From assembly GCA_035610835.1 (NCBI GenBank), contig CM069452.1, positions 71,148,919-71,212,918 on the forward strand: a stretch of 64,000 nucleotides of DNA, read 5' to 3'. Source of the DNA: Ophiura sarsii (Eukaryota; Echinodermata; Ophiuroidea; Amphilepidida; Ophiuridae). The first letter of the stretch is position 1. Each line of letters opens with the position of its first letter. A program made the translations under genes and the position numbers. Positions 34,666 through 45,924 of the stretch are shown piece after piece. The notes under the pieces are model-generated. The model had not been told where the DNA came from and searched no databases. It saw nothing but the letters and a program-made list of their open reading frames with translations.

Positions 34666-35558
34666 AGGGGGGCACTGACATTAGAAAATGGTATAGGTAT
34701 GTGCCGCGCTGAAGACCCCCTTTTTCACCCTCTGCTGCTAGCTCTTATGACCCCCCTTTTGAGCCTGCATCAGTTCTTTTTTATTTTATTGAAAATTCAA
34801 AAATTTTGCGTTCTTGCTAATCAAAATTGAACTATAGGCCAGTTCTCAAGACCTACTTTAAAAAAAAAAATCTGTTCCTAAGACCCTATTTTTCGTCATA
34901 AAATCCACTCAGTACAGTTCTGTAGCCCCCCTTTTTGAGACCCTCGGCGGCACCCCTACCCCAAAAAGAGTTGAGTTGATGCCGCACGCAAGTGCTCGGG
35001 CCGCCTGGCCAAGCTCATGTAAAAAGTTCAGGAAATGGATCAATCACTCATTTACATCCCTGGTTACAAACCTTTCAAGTTTAACAACAACACATATCAC
35101 ATCCCACCTGTCCATAGCATCAACAATTATGTATGTTACTGCCACTGACTTCCTCTAGTAAAATGATTTTATACTGAACGCACAATAAAATCTATAATCA
35201 CTTGGTACTCTAATTTTTGGCCTAGCTTAACCCTAACTCCCACAGTCTTGCAGTGGGGATGGACCAAGGAACAGAGGAGGGAGGGGAGGGGGTAAAGGGA
35301 GGACAACAATTGTTGGTCCATGGTCCCCAATTCAATTGAACTGGGTCGCCGGACTGGCTGGTGAGTGTGACTCCACCACCACACCACGAGTGCTGGGCTG
35401 CTCAGGCTAAATGTTTGGCGACTATCTATACCTGGGGGGTGGGGTATTGCTGCATGGGATAGTCATCGTGTGTACAAGCAAACAGGTGCTGCTGGCCGTA
35501 TGATTTTGTATGGCGTAGTGGTGTTAGGGTGTTTTTTGTTGTAATACTGTACACACAC

Positions 35559-35706
35559 TATAGTTTAATATTCTATTTTTATATCTCCGTGCGCAAAAGT
35601 AAAAGTGCACCTAATTTTGGCCACACACACTTAATGCGCGCGCATCCTTCTGTATTCATTCGCTGCTGTAACGAGGCTTCGCCAATTTGGAACTGATCAA
35701 ACTATA
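35559..35706. mobile_element. TATAGTTTGATC-family MITE next to PIP4K exon d
   Basis: It runs from TATAGTTTAATATTC to TTGGAACTGATCAAACTATA, 148 bp. The right end lies 27 bp before the exon at 35734, so the remaining intron is essentially the polypyrimidine tract and acceptor. Confidence 0.8.
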
Positions 35707-35733
35707 ACATTTTCCCCTCTTTTTTTACTTCAG

Positions 35734-35983
35734 TTTTTGGCCGAGCTGAAACTAATGGACTACAGTCTGCTGGTCGGCATCCACGACGTGGACCGGTACG
35801 AGCAGGAGCAGCAGGAGACGGACGCCAACGAGGCAAACGGCATCGACGAAGACGAAGGATCAGGAAGCGGAGGAGAAGTGCTAACCCCACCGGACAGCCC
35901 CTCGCCGAGGACGCATCTGTTGTCGAGCGGGGAGTATGAATTTGACTTTGGGTGCAATGTGTACGCTGTGAGATGCACAGACG
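35734..35983 (+). CDS. PIP4K exon d: catalytic MDYSLLVGIHD and acidic linker
   Basis: The acceptor is TTTACTTCAG|TTT and the donor GACG|GTGAGG, ending in phase 1. It encodes FLAELKLMDYSLLVGIHDVD, with the catalytic Asp of the PIP kinase family in MDYSLL. An acidic, Ser/Gly-rich linker follows (about 30 residues, DEDEGSGSGGE). The conserved TPPDSP motif and an EFDFGCNVYAVRC strand end the exon. The linker region is where family members vary most. Confidence 0.96.
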
Positions 35984-38393
35984 GTGAGGAGAAATTTAAT
36001 GTTGTTTGAAAAAAGTTTTGGACCACCATTTTCAGCGACTTTCTAATACATTTTGAAACATTTCTTTGTGTTTTATGAAAGCAGTGGTTATCGAGCAATA
36101 CCAGGCAAAGAATTTAAGACCTAGCTTATTTTGTTTAATGACATACGGAAGTTTAAAGTTAACATGCGCAAAACAAATGTGTCCACAGAAACCTTCTCAT
36201 CTTAGTTCATTTGACTATAAACGATTCATGATTTTGTTGGTATTGCTCTTCTTAACATCTGTGCAAATTTTCATTACAATCATACATTGCGTTTTTGAGT
36301 TATGACTGTTCCCGTTTTCCAGATACGCGCTTTCGCTGTTTTGAGATATAGGCCGTTAAAGTTTTGAAACACATGAGGGCGCTTTTGCATATCAGTCAAA
36401 CATTTAATCAATTTTCTTTAGTTATTTTTAGTTGGAGATTGAATTATCGTAACTTTTAATGAAAGAATCATAAAAATTGAGTGATGCGTTCTCTTTTAAT
36501 TAATTATTTAGTTAATTTCCTTATATATAGCAGGGTGAAAAACAATAAAATACATAAGAAATTCATCGTTACAAAATTTCTAACCCCATATTTGTTTTAC
36601 ATAAATCCTAAAACACATTTTAGCCCAAAGTGAATGCAACATAATTGTGTAAATAATAACAATTGATGATGGCCTATAAGCATGATTCTAGCAGAATCTA
36701 CAACATAATTGTTTTAAACTATTTATTTATAATTGTTTTAAAAATGCCTTATCGGTCATATCTCGAAAACTACATACCCGATTGCTATCAAACAAAAACC
36801 ATCTGAAAGAAGAAATTCCACATATTCCGATCGCTGCATTATCTCACTTTTGCCAGTGTGTACAATTTGACAAATTTTCCTGACTCCCCCCCTTAAATGA
36901 TAGACAAATATCAAATTTTAAAACTGCCGACATGCGACTCATTTCGCTTGATCATGTCTCATATCATCTTTGTATTCATATGCCTGTTCATATGCCTGTT
37001 GTACTTGTGTCGGCAGTCTGTTTAGAGTTCAAATATGTGCCCAGACTCAACCAGCTAAATGGTAAAGCTGTCAGCTCTTTGGTACTTCAAAATAAAGTGT
37101 AAGACCTTTCCATATGGTATAATATGCAAATTCATTTGGAATATGGTGTTTTCCCCGTATTATTTTGATTATCCATAGGTTGAGATAGCCCTTATGGCTT
37201 TCATAATGAGAGTGAATATGCCAACATGAGTACCATATGTTCCAAAAAGTCTTCCGCAAATGTAATGTCAGGAAAAAATAACAATTATAGGCGTACCTTT
37301 TTTTAACACTTTTTAACCCTAATGGTCACAAAGTTTCAAAATTTAAGAGATATTCTATATTAAAATGCCACACAAAAATTTGTTTGCATCTGAATTGAGA
37401 GAATTCCGCACAGCAAATGTGAAAAATCATGACTTTTCCAGCAAGTAATTAACCTTTCTTTCTCAAAAACTGAATAAAGCACATCTCAACATAAATATTT
37501 TTGAAAACAAGTACTGTAAAAGTGGAAATAAAAATACGTGAATATATTCCTTTTGTATGTAGGTCTATGTAAGGAAGCTGACAATCGCGAAAATAAAAAC
37601 AAGCGAACTTGTTCTAGATGTGCGAAGCGTGAAAATGTACACATGCAAAAATTTCCACTTTTACAGTACTGTAATAAAACTCTATAGTTTTGCCGATACT
37701 TTATTTCGGGAATTGAAAATTATTGCTATTTTTGCGAGCATTTAATTTTGCGAATCCGGAAATTTTAAATTTTACTGTTACTTTCAATGCAGAATTGACA
37801 ATTTCGCAAATCCTCATCCCTCCGGGAAATTCGCGAAATTAAATCCCTCGCGAAATTAAGTGGTTTTACAGTATTTGCAACATATTGACATCAAATTAAA
37901 TCATGTGTGTTAACAAAATTGAAAAATAATTATATTTTTTAAAATCTGATTATAATCCCACCCCCATAATTTGAATTCTTTAGTGGGACTATTAGGCCAA
38001 ATAAAAAAAAACAAGTTTGTTTCCAGTGGCAACCCTGAAAAGTCAAATGCGAATATGTGGGTTTTTAATTTTTTTTATTCTTTTTAAAATTTGAATTTTC
38101 GCGGCGGATTTTCACTTGCTGTATATCGCCATCTTGAAACATGTTGGGCACAATTTCGACAAAAGATGGCGCCCTAACAATAACTTCCCCCGTTTTTTCT
38201 ATTTAAAAAAATAAATGCGCAACAATCAAGTGTCTCAATGGAATGCGCACACACTACTGGAAACAAATTTGGTTTTTTGTTTGGCCTTATACTAGGATCA
38301 TTACAGTTGTGTAATATTTATATGTTGCGACACCTATTTTCCACAACCCATTATATTATAAACATACATATGGTTTTGTGTTTGTCCTATTAG
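35984..38393. other. PIP4K intron with paired MITEs
   Basis: 35984-37511 shows no clear repeat boundary. 37512-37670 (TACTGTAAAAGTGGAAAT to ATTTCCACTTTTACAGTA) and 37667-37873 (CGCGAAATTA family, minus orientation) share the junction TACAGTACTGTA. 37994-38288 is a GGCC-ended element from TTA-GGCCAAATAAAAAAAAAC to TTTTTTGTTTGGCC-TTA. No extra exon is seen. Confidence 0.55.
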
Positions 38394-38497
38394 ATTCTCC
38401 ACGGGCAGAAGTCTACTTCATGGCACTTATAGATATCCTGACACACTGGGGGGCAAAGAAGAAAGCAGCACAGGCGGCAAAGACCGTCAAACACGGG
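38394..38497 (+). CDS. PIP4K exon e: metal-binding Asp and activation segment start
   Basis: The acceptor is CCTATTAG|AT (completing a split Asp codon) and the donor GGG|GTAAGT; 104 nt. The residues are [20 protein letters not shown] and onward to KTVKHG. The Asp in ALIDIL corresponds to the metal-binding Asp of the family. AAKTVKHG begins the activation (specificity) segment. Confidence 0.96.
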
Positions 38498-39217
38498 GTA
38501 AGTGTTTAACAAAATAGAAACAAATCATCAGTGCGTTGGTGTTTGCTGCCTAACGAGGACACACATGGGATTTCTCACTATCAAAACGGGGACACACCTG
38601 CAAACGCGGACCGTCCGCAGTTAGAGGAGGTCTGCAATCTGTCTCAATTGCATACAAAATGCATTACAGGGATAGGACCTCGTTTTGGAGTTAGAAATAA
38701 CCATCCACGGTTGATGGTAAAGTGTCATACTTTGTATTTACACATGACATACAGAAACAAAATGGCGGAAATATGTCCTCGGTATGTCGGTGGAATGCGC
38801 ATTCAGACGTCCACGTTTGGATAGTACCAAACTTGGTCCACATTTGGGGGCAAACACGAGTAGGGGGTGGGGGTGCGTATGTTTAGGGTGGGAATCGGGG
38901 ATACACACACACTTTTTACCGTCCAATCGGGGATACACCCGCAATAGGGGATATCCCCAATCTCTAGATAGGTGCAAATTACTGCAAATCACGTCATAGT
39001 GCTATCCAATAGGGGACCCCTATTAGCATGCACCATGTGCACCCCTGTTAGATAGTACGATGTCCTATACACAAAAACATACACACAAAATGGCGGAAAA
39101 TGTCCACAATCCGCCCGGTGAGCGTGTATACACAATATCCCCTATTGCATAGTGTGGAACCTATATCCCCTATTCACACGTCTTACGCACAGATGGGGGT
39201 GTGTGTGTGTGTGCTTC
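38498..39217. other. Intron with recurrent ATAGGGGAT words
   Basis: Words such as AATCGGGGATACAC, CAATAGGGGATATCCCC, CAATAGGGGACCCCTATT and ATCCCCTATT recur at least five times between 38890 and 39180. AAAATGGCGGAAA occurs at about 38758 and 39088. A GT repeat precedes the next MITE. The open frames here look like repeat by-products. Confidence 0.5.
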
Positions 39218-39448
39218 TAACACTTTCAACGAGGCAGGCGTCTGCAGACGACATTCCAAAATGTCACAAAATGTTTAAACAAATTATTTTCATTACCATA
39301 GTTGGAATCACCATGAGAAATACATTGAAATAAGTACAAACATGTCTAGTATTGGGTCAGTAATCCTTGAGATAGACTTTGAAAATTGGGAAAGGTTTCT
39401 GAAAAATCTGTTTTGTATATGGTAAAACTAATAGCCGCGTGGAAAGGG
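39218..39448 (+). mobile_element. CACTTTCC-family MITE, copy 7
   Basis: It runs from TAACACTTTCAACGAGGCA to AATAGCCGCGTGGAAAG. The right TTAA is lost. A half copy of a GGCC-family element follows at about 39465-39545. Confidence 0.8.
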
Positions 39449-39855
39449 CTCCTAATATCTTGGATAAGGCAACCAAAAACACCAAACCCTGTTGTACAGG
39501 CAAATAAACCTCTCAGGTGTAGGGTTGGTTGGGATTTTTTGAGGATTTTTGAATTGAATTGATTTTATTAAACATTTCACAGTCGTGGCCCTTTTTTGTG
39601 AATTTTCATTTTTGGCGTTGAAATTTCAACAAAAAAACAACTTGTCACGGTTTGCTTATTTTTCAGTCGATTTTTTCCATTTTTTAGTGAAGATTAAACT
39701 AGATTAACTATGCTTGATACAAACAACAACTGTTCCATGGTTCAATGCACACATCAAGGTCAAACGGCCGTTTCAATCCCTGCACAATTTCTTTTGATTC
39801 ACCCTGTGTAAAAAAAATGATCTTCAACACCACTGAATCCTTTCTATTGCCCACT

Positions 39856-40132
39856 GTAATGCACTTATCAATTGTATCCCCGGCCCCAGGGGACCCGGAG
39901 ATTAGGGCCGGGACGTACAAATTGTCCATGTGATGTCCCGGTACAATCGTGTACGGTCCCCGCAGGGCCGGGCACCATTTTTTTGTACGTCCCCACTACA
40001 GTCCCGGCGCCCCTTGGCCGGGACAAAGTGTACAATCATACAATCATTTTTTGTACACTCGTGCCTGGTCCCCGCCTGGTCCCCGCCATGCCCCGGGTCC
40101 CCAGGGGCCAGGCTTGCAATTGATAAGTGCAT
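39856..40132. mobile_element. GC-rich MITE with ATGCACTTATCAATTG ends
   Basis: ATGCACTTATCAATTG at the left and CAATTGATAAGTGCAT at the right are exact inverses. The inside is GC-rich with internal mirrored words (CCCCAGGGGACCC and GGGTCCCCAGGGG; GTCCCGG and CCGGGAC). The whole element can fold into a branched hairpin. Confidence 0.8.
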
Positions 40133-40199
40133 AACTACAACCATGCCACCAAGGTATTGTGACCTAAAATTAAATTTGTTTTTGAAACGCAAATAATCC

Positions 40200-41580
40200 T
40201 TCGAATCAATAAAGGTATGATTTTTAGACCGTACCCGTGTTATATTGTCTGACATAAATGCGGTCGTTAGTAGTAGTATTTTAATATGAACAACGAGGCC
40301 GCAGGCGGAGTTATTCACTGTCCGGACAGGGGTCAGACCCCCACCCTTTTTATTTTTGCCCCACCCTTTTTACAGAGCCACCCTTTTTATTTGGGAATGT
40401 TCAACCCCACCCTTTATACCGAAAAGGGGATATTTTGATCATTTTGTGCATTCAAATTTGAAAAGGCACTCATTGGAAGAAAGGACAAAGTGGCAGAAAC
40501 ATCCCGGGAGCCGTTTTGTTTTTCGGGAGGTCCCGGGATTCCCGAAATTATTCATCAAAAAAAATAATTGAAAAAAAAAAAAATATATATATATATATAA
40601 GCTTACTTAAAAAAACACCTTGCCGGCTATATCACGATTATTTAATGCAAATTTTTATAGAGTAGATTAATTTCAAATGGATTTATTTTATCAAATCAGT
40701 GCATTTTTGGTACTCTTATGCTCCCTAAAATGTGATATTACGCTGCGTACGACACTTTCGTAGTCCCGTCGAGTTTCCATTTTGAAAAATGTCACGATTC
40801 CAACAATAGATGGCGCTATATAACAACAAACCAGGGAGCTCCCTGGTTTGTTGTTATATAGCGCCATCTATATTGTTGAAACCAATTTAAAGATGGCGAC
40901 TTTTTAATTTCGAATCGAAGTATCGGACCCGATATCGGATACATATTTATGACATAACTAGCGCTAGTGAGCCGACAAGGTCGGTATTTTGATTATTTTG
41001 ATGATTGCTGAGAAACCCCCACCCTTTTTATTTTATCTCCACGCTTTATACAACTACACCCTTTATATCAGAAATATTCTGACCCCCACGTTTTTGTTGA
41101 TTTGTTGATTTCTGAAGTCCCACGCTGTCTAAAGCGTGCCGTCCGGACTATGTTATTCTATGCAAAACATAGAACATATCAGACAATATATCATAGGTTT
41201 TTACCGTCTAAAATCAATACCTGTTTTCTCATTCTTAAACAGTCAAACTTATAACTTGTACCTTTAATTGCTCACATTAGTCAACTTTTACCCCTGTTGT
41301 ATCGAATAACCCACAAACATTCCATCCAATCCCATGCGGTCTGGGGTGAGTACACCATCCGTTGACGTTATGCGCCACATGAGCAGGAAAGCGCAGTAGA
41401 CACACTGCAGAAGAGCGCATTATGGAACAAAGCTGTAGTTACCACGCACTGCGCGCGGGTGGTCACGCTAATTAATGTACACGGTGTGAAGTTGTCTCAT
41501 AAAAATGTTGCCGATTTCCCTGAGAACCAATGAGAATTGCTTACACATGCTTAGCCTTTTAAGAATGTTAAACAAGACTT
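40200..41580 (-). repeat. Interspersed repeat, copy 2, interrupted by a GTCCGGAC-ended insert
   Basis: 40200-40318 and 41170-41580 match 19371-19830 in reverse. The insert between (about 40317-41155) has GTCCGGAC at both ends and CCCCCACCCTTTTTATTTT blocks near each end. Inside it, 40595-40900 is related to 45925-46200 and contains the 64-bp palindrome and an AT dinucleotide run (about 40583-40599). Confidence 0.65.
40807..40870. repeat. Perfect 64-bp palindrome
   Basis: The left half begins TAGATGGCGCTATATAAC; the right half is its exact reverse complement, centred on GGAGCTCC at 40838/40839, with no spacer. Partial symmetry continues a few bases beyond (CAACAA and TTGTTG). Confidence 0.9.
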
Positions 41581-41602
41581 TGATTTTCATTTTCTTTCAC
41601 AG

Positions 41603-41683
41603 GCTGGAGCGGAAATTTCCACGGTAAAACCCAAGCAGTATGCAGAGAGGTTTCTCGAGTTCATCGGCAAAGCTTTAGAGTAG
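41603..41683 (+). CDS. PIP4K last exon: AGAEISTV to stop TAG
   Basis: The acceptor is CTTTCACAG|GCT, phase 0. It has 26 codons then TAG at 41681. AGAEISTVKPKQYAERFLEF completes the activation segment and the C-terminal helix. KHGAGAEIST, with Ala rather than Glu in the specificity position, is the type II (PIP4K) form. A minisatellite starts 27 bp after the stop. Confidence 0.97.
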   Translation, partial: AGAEISTVKPKQYAERFLEFIGKALE

Positions 41684-41710
41684 ATGGAATAAAATGTTAC
41701 AGCTTTTAAC

Positions 41711-42015
41711 TCAACTGTACTCAACTAGTCAACTGTACTCAATAAGTCGGCTGTACTCAATGAGTCAACAGTACTCAGCGAGTCAACTGTGCTCAATGAG
41801 TCAATTGTACTCAATGAGTCAACTGTACTTAATAAGTCAACTGTACTCAATAAGTCAGCTGTACTCAATGATTCAACTGTACTCAACGAGTCAACTGTGC
41901 TCAATGAGTCAACTGTACTCAATGAGTCAACTGTACTCTATGAGTCAACTGTACTCAATGAGTCAACTACTCTACTACTCAACGAGTCAACTACTCAACT
42001 ACTCAACTGTACTCA
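41711..42015 (+). repeat. 18-bp minisatellite, TCAACTGTACTCAATGAG, about 17 units
   Basis: The unit TCAACTGTACTCAATGAG repeats head to tail with few changes, starting just after the PIP4K stop and so probably in its 3' UTR. Because 18 is divisible by 3, several frames stay open on both strands. Seven units contain an exact TGAGTCA. Confidence 0.95.
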
Positions 42016-42242
42016 TTAAGTGTGCTTAAACAATGGAGTGAATGAGAGACATTGACCAATGAATGCATCAGCATAGAACAACGGTTGATTAAAAGAACAT
42101 TCTGGTTTAGATCTGGCGGCTCATTTTGGATTTATACAAGTCCGTTTTCTGAAGGCAACTCATATCACATGGATTTCACTGCTACTTTTGGTCGAATCAT
42201 TGGAATGCTGCCACTTCATGTAAGCACAATGCTTGTATAGTG

Positions 42243-42474
42243 TTAATACTTTTCACGCAGCAGTCGTCTGCAGACGACAGTATCAAAATGTCACAAAAGT
42301 CAAAATTATTGAATTTCATCACCATATTTGGAATCAACATGTGAAATGCATCGAATATGTGCAAACACGCCTATATTATTGTTTCAGTAATTCTTGAGAT
42401 AGACTTTGAAAATTGGGAAAGGTTTCTGAAAAATCTGTTTGGTATATTATGATAAAACAATAGCCGTGTGGGGA
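42243..42474 (+). mobile_element. TTAA-flanked MITE (CACTTTCC family), copy 8
   Basis: It runs from TTAATACTTTTCACGCAGCA to AATAGCCGTGTGG. The right end is decayed. Confidence 0.8.
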
Positions 42475-43746
42475 GAAGCACAGGTCAAGCACTTTGGCCT
42501 TGGTCACTGTGCGATCTAAGGGTATTTGGCATTCTTTTGTTTAATATTGTCGTCAAGGATACGGTGTGATTTAGTACGTTCCATTTTAACCTTATCATGC
42601 AACGTCTCAACGCACAGCCTGGCACTCGGTGCATGTCATTTTGATTGCGCGTTACTGAATGACGATATAGCGAACTCATAGCGCATCACACCACACAGTT
42701 TGACCTGCTGCATGGGCGTCACCACATGCCACACAGTTTTATGCGCAAATGCGTGTGTTGTATTTATGGTTGAGTGTTGAACGTCACAATAACAATTCAC
42801 ATCACCATGTGAACGTAAGTGATTTCCATGTGGCACACATGTGACACCCATATGATAAGCAAGTGAGACCTGTACCATTACACTTATATGAAGTAAAAAC
42901 CATGAGATACCCATGCAATGTTTCACTTTTATCATTACCCTGGGGCCTATGCATAACCACAAGCTGAACATGGGTCTCATTCACTCAATTGTTTGCATAC
43001 CTAAAATATGCATAGTTTATGGCGACATTTATTTACATACTCTATATGCTTTTATTCCCATTACAGTACGTAATGTCGTTCCTTCAAATTGTTAGGGAAA
43101 CTGCCTCAACAAGTCTCAATCTGTATGATACCTCTCTCATATAATCACCATTTTCACCAAATATCAAATGCAATAAACAAATTGACAAAGAATTGATGAT
43201 TGACTTGTTGATCAGTTTCAGGAATAGCATATTGTAAATCCAGAAGTGTTCGTGTGCATTGAAATTTCGCTAATTTCGCGAGGAACACTTACTCGGGAAA
43301 ATGTCATTCCGCAAATATTTCCAATCTACCTTGTAGCTGTGCATTGCAAAGTTAAACTCCCAATGTTTACATTCGCGGAATTTTCATGCCATGAATTAGA
43401 CCAGTATTGCTGATCCATGAAATTTTAAACTCGCGAACATTTCTGGTTTTAACTAAATTTTTAGAGTTTATTGTAACTATCCTCTATTTTATAGCTATAC
43501 TGTGATACCGTTTATTCTGACAAGCAGGCCTGGAAAAAATGGGCAAATTTTGGCATTTAGAGGGAAATTTTGCTCTTCCATATAAAGATATAGAAGAAAT
43601 AGTGGGACATTTTCCATTTTGGAGGGAAATTTGGGATAGCTTGCTGGGAAATCAACATTTTTTCCAGGCCTGCTGACAAGATTTTGAGTTTGTAAAATTG
43701 GTGCTTTCGATGTGCAAGAATAGGCATCATTGTAGTATGTTTGTTT
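42475..43746. other. Intergenic, no gene seen
   Basis: 42480-43250 holds no recognised exon or repeat boundary. 43250-43470 has GCGAAATTTC-type words distantly like the CGCGAAATTA family. 43528-43675 holds a GGCCTGGAAAAAATGGG / TTTTTTCCAGGCC inverted pair. Confidence 0.4.
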
Positions 43747-44356
43747 GGCCCTTCACCATGTATAGAGTAAAACTGCCCAACGGTAATGCATAGGTAGTGT
43801 TGCTTTATACATGTTCATGGGCATGAGCACGTGCTATGTTTAGATAGATGTGTTTTTGGCCCTTGAACATGTTTAGAGCAGACTGCCCAGAGGTTATACA
43901 TAGAAAGTATTACTTTATACATGCTGAAGGGCCAGACTGATCTCGCAATTTGCCACACTGTCATGAAGAGGATGACTACCGTGTCTACCATGTTGGTACA
44001 TTTTGGTGTGTCATTGTCTTTTGTTTCCCTACCACTTGTAAAAATTGTGAGGAAAAAACAAGAAAACCGAATAAAAGCTTATAGAGTATATGGAGACATC
44101 CCTCATAGTTGAACTGGTCTATCGCTACAAACAGCGCTTTTTATCGTCTCTATTCTGTCAAAACCTTATATCTCCATCCAGCCCTTCAGCATTGGTAAAG
44201 TAATATTTCCTATGTATAACATTTGGGCAGTCTGCTCTAAACATGTTCAAGGGCCAAACACATATATCAAAACATTGTAAGTGTTCTTGCCTCTGAACAT
44301 GCATAAAGCAACACTATGCCTAACTGTCGGGCAGTTATACTTCATACATGCTGAAG
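43747..44356. mobile_element. Two CCCTTCAGCATG-family MITEs facing each other
   Basis: 43747-43934 and 44180-44356 share GGCCCTTCARCATGTATARAG-type ends and AACATGTTYAGAGCAGACTG inside, in opposite orientation. A third copy is at 50182-50350. Each consists of two hairpin-like halves joined by CAAACACAT or its complement. Confidence 0.75.
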
Positions 44357-45569
44357 GGCCAGAAAAAACATATACGGATGACCGGATAGCGCTTGGTATG
44401 TTGTTGCTGTGTGCTATGTAGCAGGCAAAATAGATCCATGTTTTTTCTATGACGGTTTTCTCCACGTTATAAACAATGCAAACAAAAGTTATAGATGGGG
44501 AAACAAATTAACCGATATTTGTTTTTTGACAGTTTCGAAATTTGTTACAAAAAAATATCTTGTTACACAAAAAAATATAACTTGTACTTTATATGATAAA
44601 AAATGTATAGCAGATAAACGTGTGTATATTATAATAGTCCTAAGTGTATTTACCTTTACAAAATGTCAGCTATGAACTATGAACTATGAATGTGTATTGT
44701 CTTTTCATGAATGTAACACTGAAAATGCTACCAGGGATGGGGGGTCAACCATCATGATGTAAAGCATGCGTGATCAAAGAATTACCTAGCACTTCCTAAA
44801 CGAGGATTTTGCGTGTTTTTTCCCCCAACTTGACCTCATAAACCTGTAAACAAAGTACCTTTTTTCTTGTAAATGGCAGATTTTAGACCCGTAAGCGCAC
44901 ATAACAGGTATGATCTAAAGTCGTCGTCAGAGAACTACGGCACTTTTTAAAACCGCCAATGCACGCGATCTAGTTAATGAGTGTGTGAGCGAGGACATTC
45001 ATGACCCATAGATACGATCGCCACCAATCGGATTACAGATACCGCGTCGCGTCGAACTGCTCAAAGATAACGCTGTTGTGGCGCTGTTCTACAACGGCAC
45101 TTCCGTGTTTACGCTGTACGCGGTTGTCACAGAAAAAATTACCAAACTTCTCCAACGCCGACTTTAGAAAATACCCCCTTATTAAGCGTTTTTAGGATCA
45201 TGCATTGCTTACCGTATGAAAGTTGACTTCCACTCCGGGGAATTCTACCGGTATTACAGTCGTGTGTCAACATTTGATAGATGTTTATTGTTTGATAATG
45301 CCATCTGCATTGCTGACTGGCTACAAATTGAAGCATTGATTTACTACCAAAGACACATGGCTGATTTACCCCCACTGAATCATGCATCCTGATTGTCCAG
45401 TTTTTGTGTTTATTAGTCTTTTTCTGTTTGGATTTTTGTTTGTTTTTGTCAACATGTGCTTCAAAAGTATGTACAATAAAGTGTAATGTGTTGTTTTGTA
45501 TACTCCGATATTGCAACTGTTACAATATTATAACGATGATAATGATGATGATGATTCATCAGTACCGTA
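44357..45569. other. Intergenic, no gene seen
   Basis: Unique-looking sequence. The 125-codon minus frame at 45139-45516 has no recognised family. A possible polyadenylation site lies inside this stretch. Confidence 0.4.
45475..45500 (+). terminator. Possible polyadenylation signal
   Basis: AATAAA at 45475-45480 is followed by GT-rich GTGTAATGTGTTGTTTTG. It could end a long PIP4K 3' UTR, but it is 3.8 kb past the stop and an AATAAA also lies at 41688, so the choice is open. Confidence 0.2.
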
Positions 45570-45808
45570 TTAACCCCCTGAGCACCGACTGCTTTCTTAC
45601 AGTGTCTCTGATTGGCTCAATACAGGATATAATGTGATATACCCCCTGTGAGTAACCAATCAGAAAAGTTCTTTTATATCTCTCTATCAACCGTACCACC
45701 ACTATTACCGTATCTCTGATTGGCTATATGTATGGTTTAATACTCTTTGTAACCAATCAAAATTGTACTTAGATGCCGATATGTAGGCAGGTAGTGCTCA
45801 GCGGTTAA
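45570..45808. mobile_element. TTAA-flanked MITE (CCCCCTGAG family), copy 1
   Basis: It runs from TTAACCCCCTGAGCACCG to GGTAGTGCTCAGCGGTTAA, with repeated CTCTGATTGGCT and AACCAATCA words inside. Confidence 0.8.
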
Positions 45809-45924
45809 TATCCCGGGGAAAATATTTAAGTTAAATACAGAAAAAGTGGAAATTTTTCGCACTGCGTTTATTTTCGTTTTGAGTCCCCTTCACCTTCCCG
45901 AATCCCCAAAATAAACGATCGACA

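Larger units (their letters stand above)
23362..41683 (+). other. PIP4K gene (phosphatidylinositol 5-phosphate 4-kinase), 3' six exons
   Basis: Joined exons 23362-23514, 26647-26832, 32707-32820, 35734-35983, 38394-38497 and 41603-41683 give 295 codons plus stop. Family members are about 400-420 residues, so about 110 N-terminal residues are missing. All junctions have GT/AG and matching phases (0,0,0,1,0). The product is expected to convert PI5P to PI(4,5)P2 in the cytoplasm and on internal membranes. The residues seen include the glycine-rich segment GKSGAKF, the VKTIT lysine, [19 protein letters not shown], the metal-binding Asp in ALIDIL, and the activation segment KTVKHGAGAEISTV, which is type II-like rather than PIP5K-like. 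Introns of 2.4-5.9 kb are packed with MITEs. Upstream exons were not recognised in 1-23361. Confidence 0.95.

Noticed and set aside
39902..40318. 138-codon minus frame, the longest of the intron
   Set aside because: Covers a GC-rich MITE and part of another repeat; inverted-repeat ends explain the openness.
41694..42029. 111-codon open frame encoding LYSMSQ-like repeats, and its minus-strand partner
   Set aside because: Open only because the 18-bp minisatellite unit is a multiple of three and lacks stops; no start context and no protein family.
45139..45516. 125-codon minus frame in the intergenic gap
   Set aside because: Lys/Gln/Asn-rich from A/T composition; no domain and no supporting splice sites.
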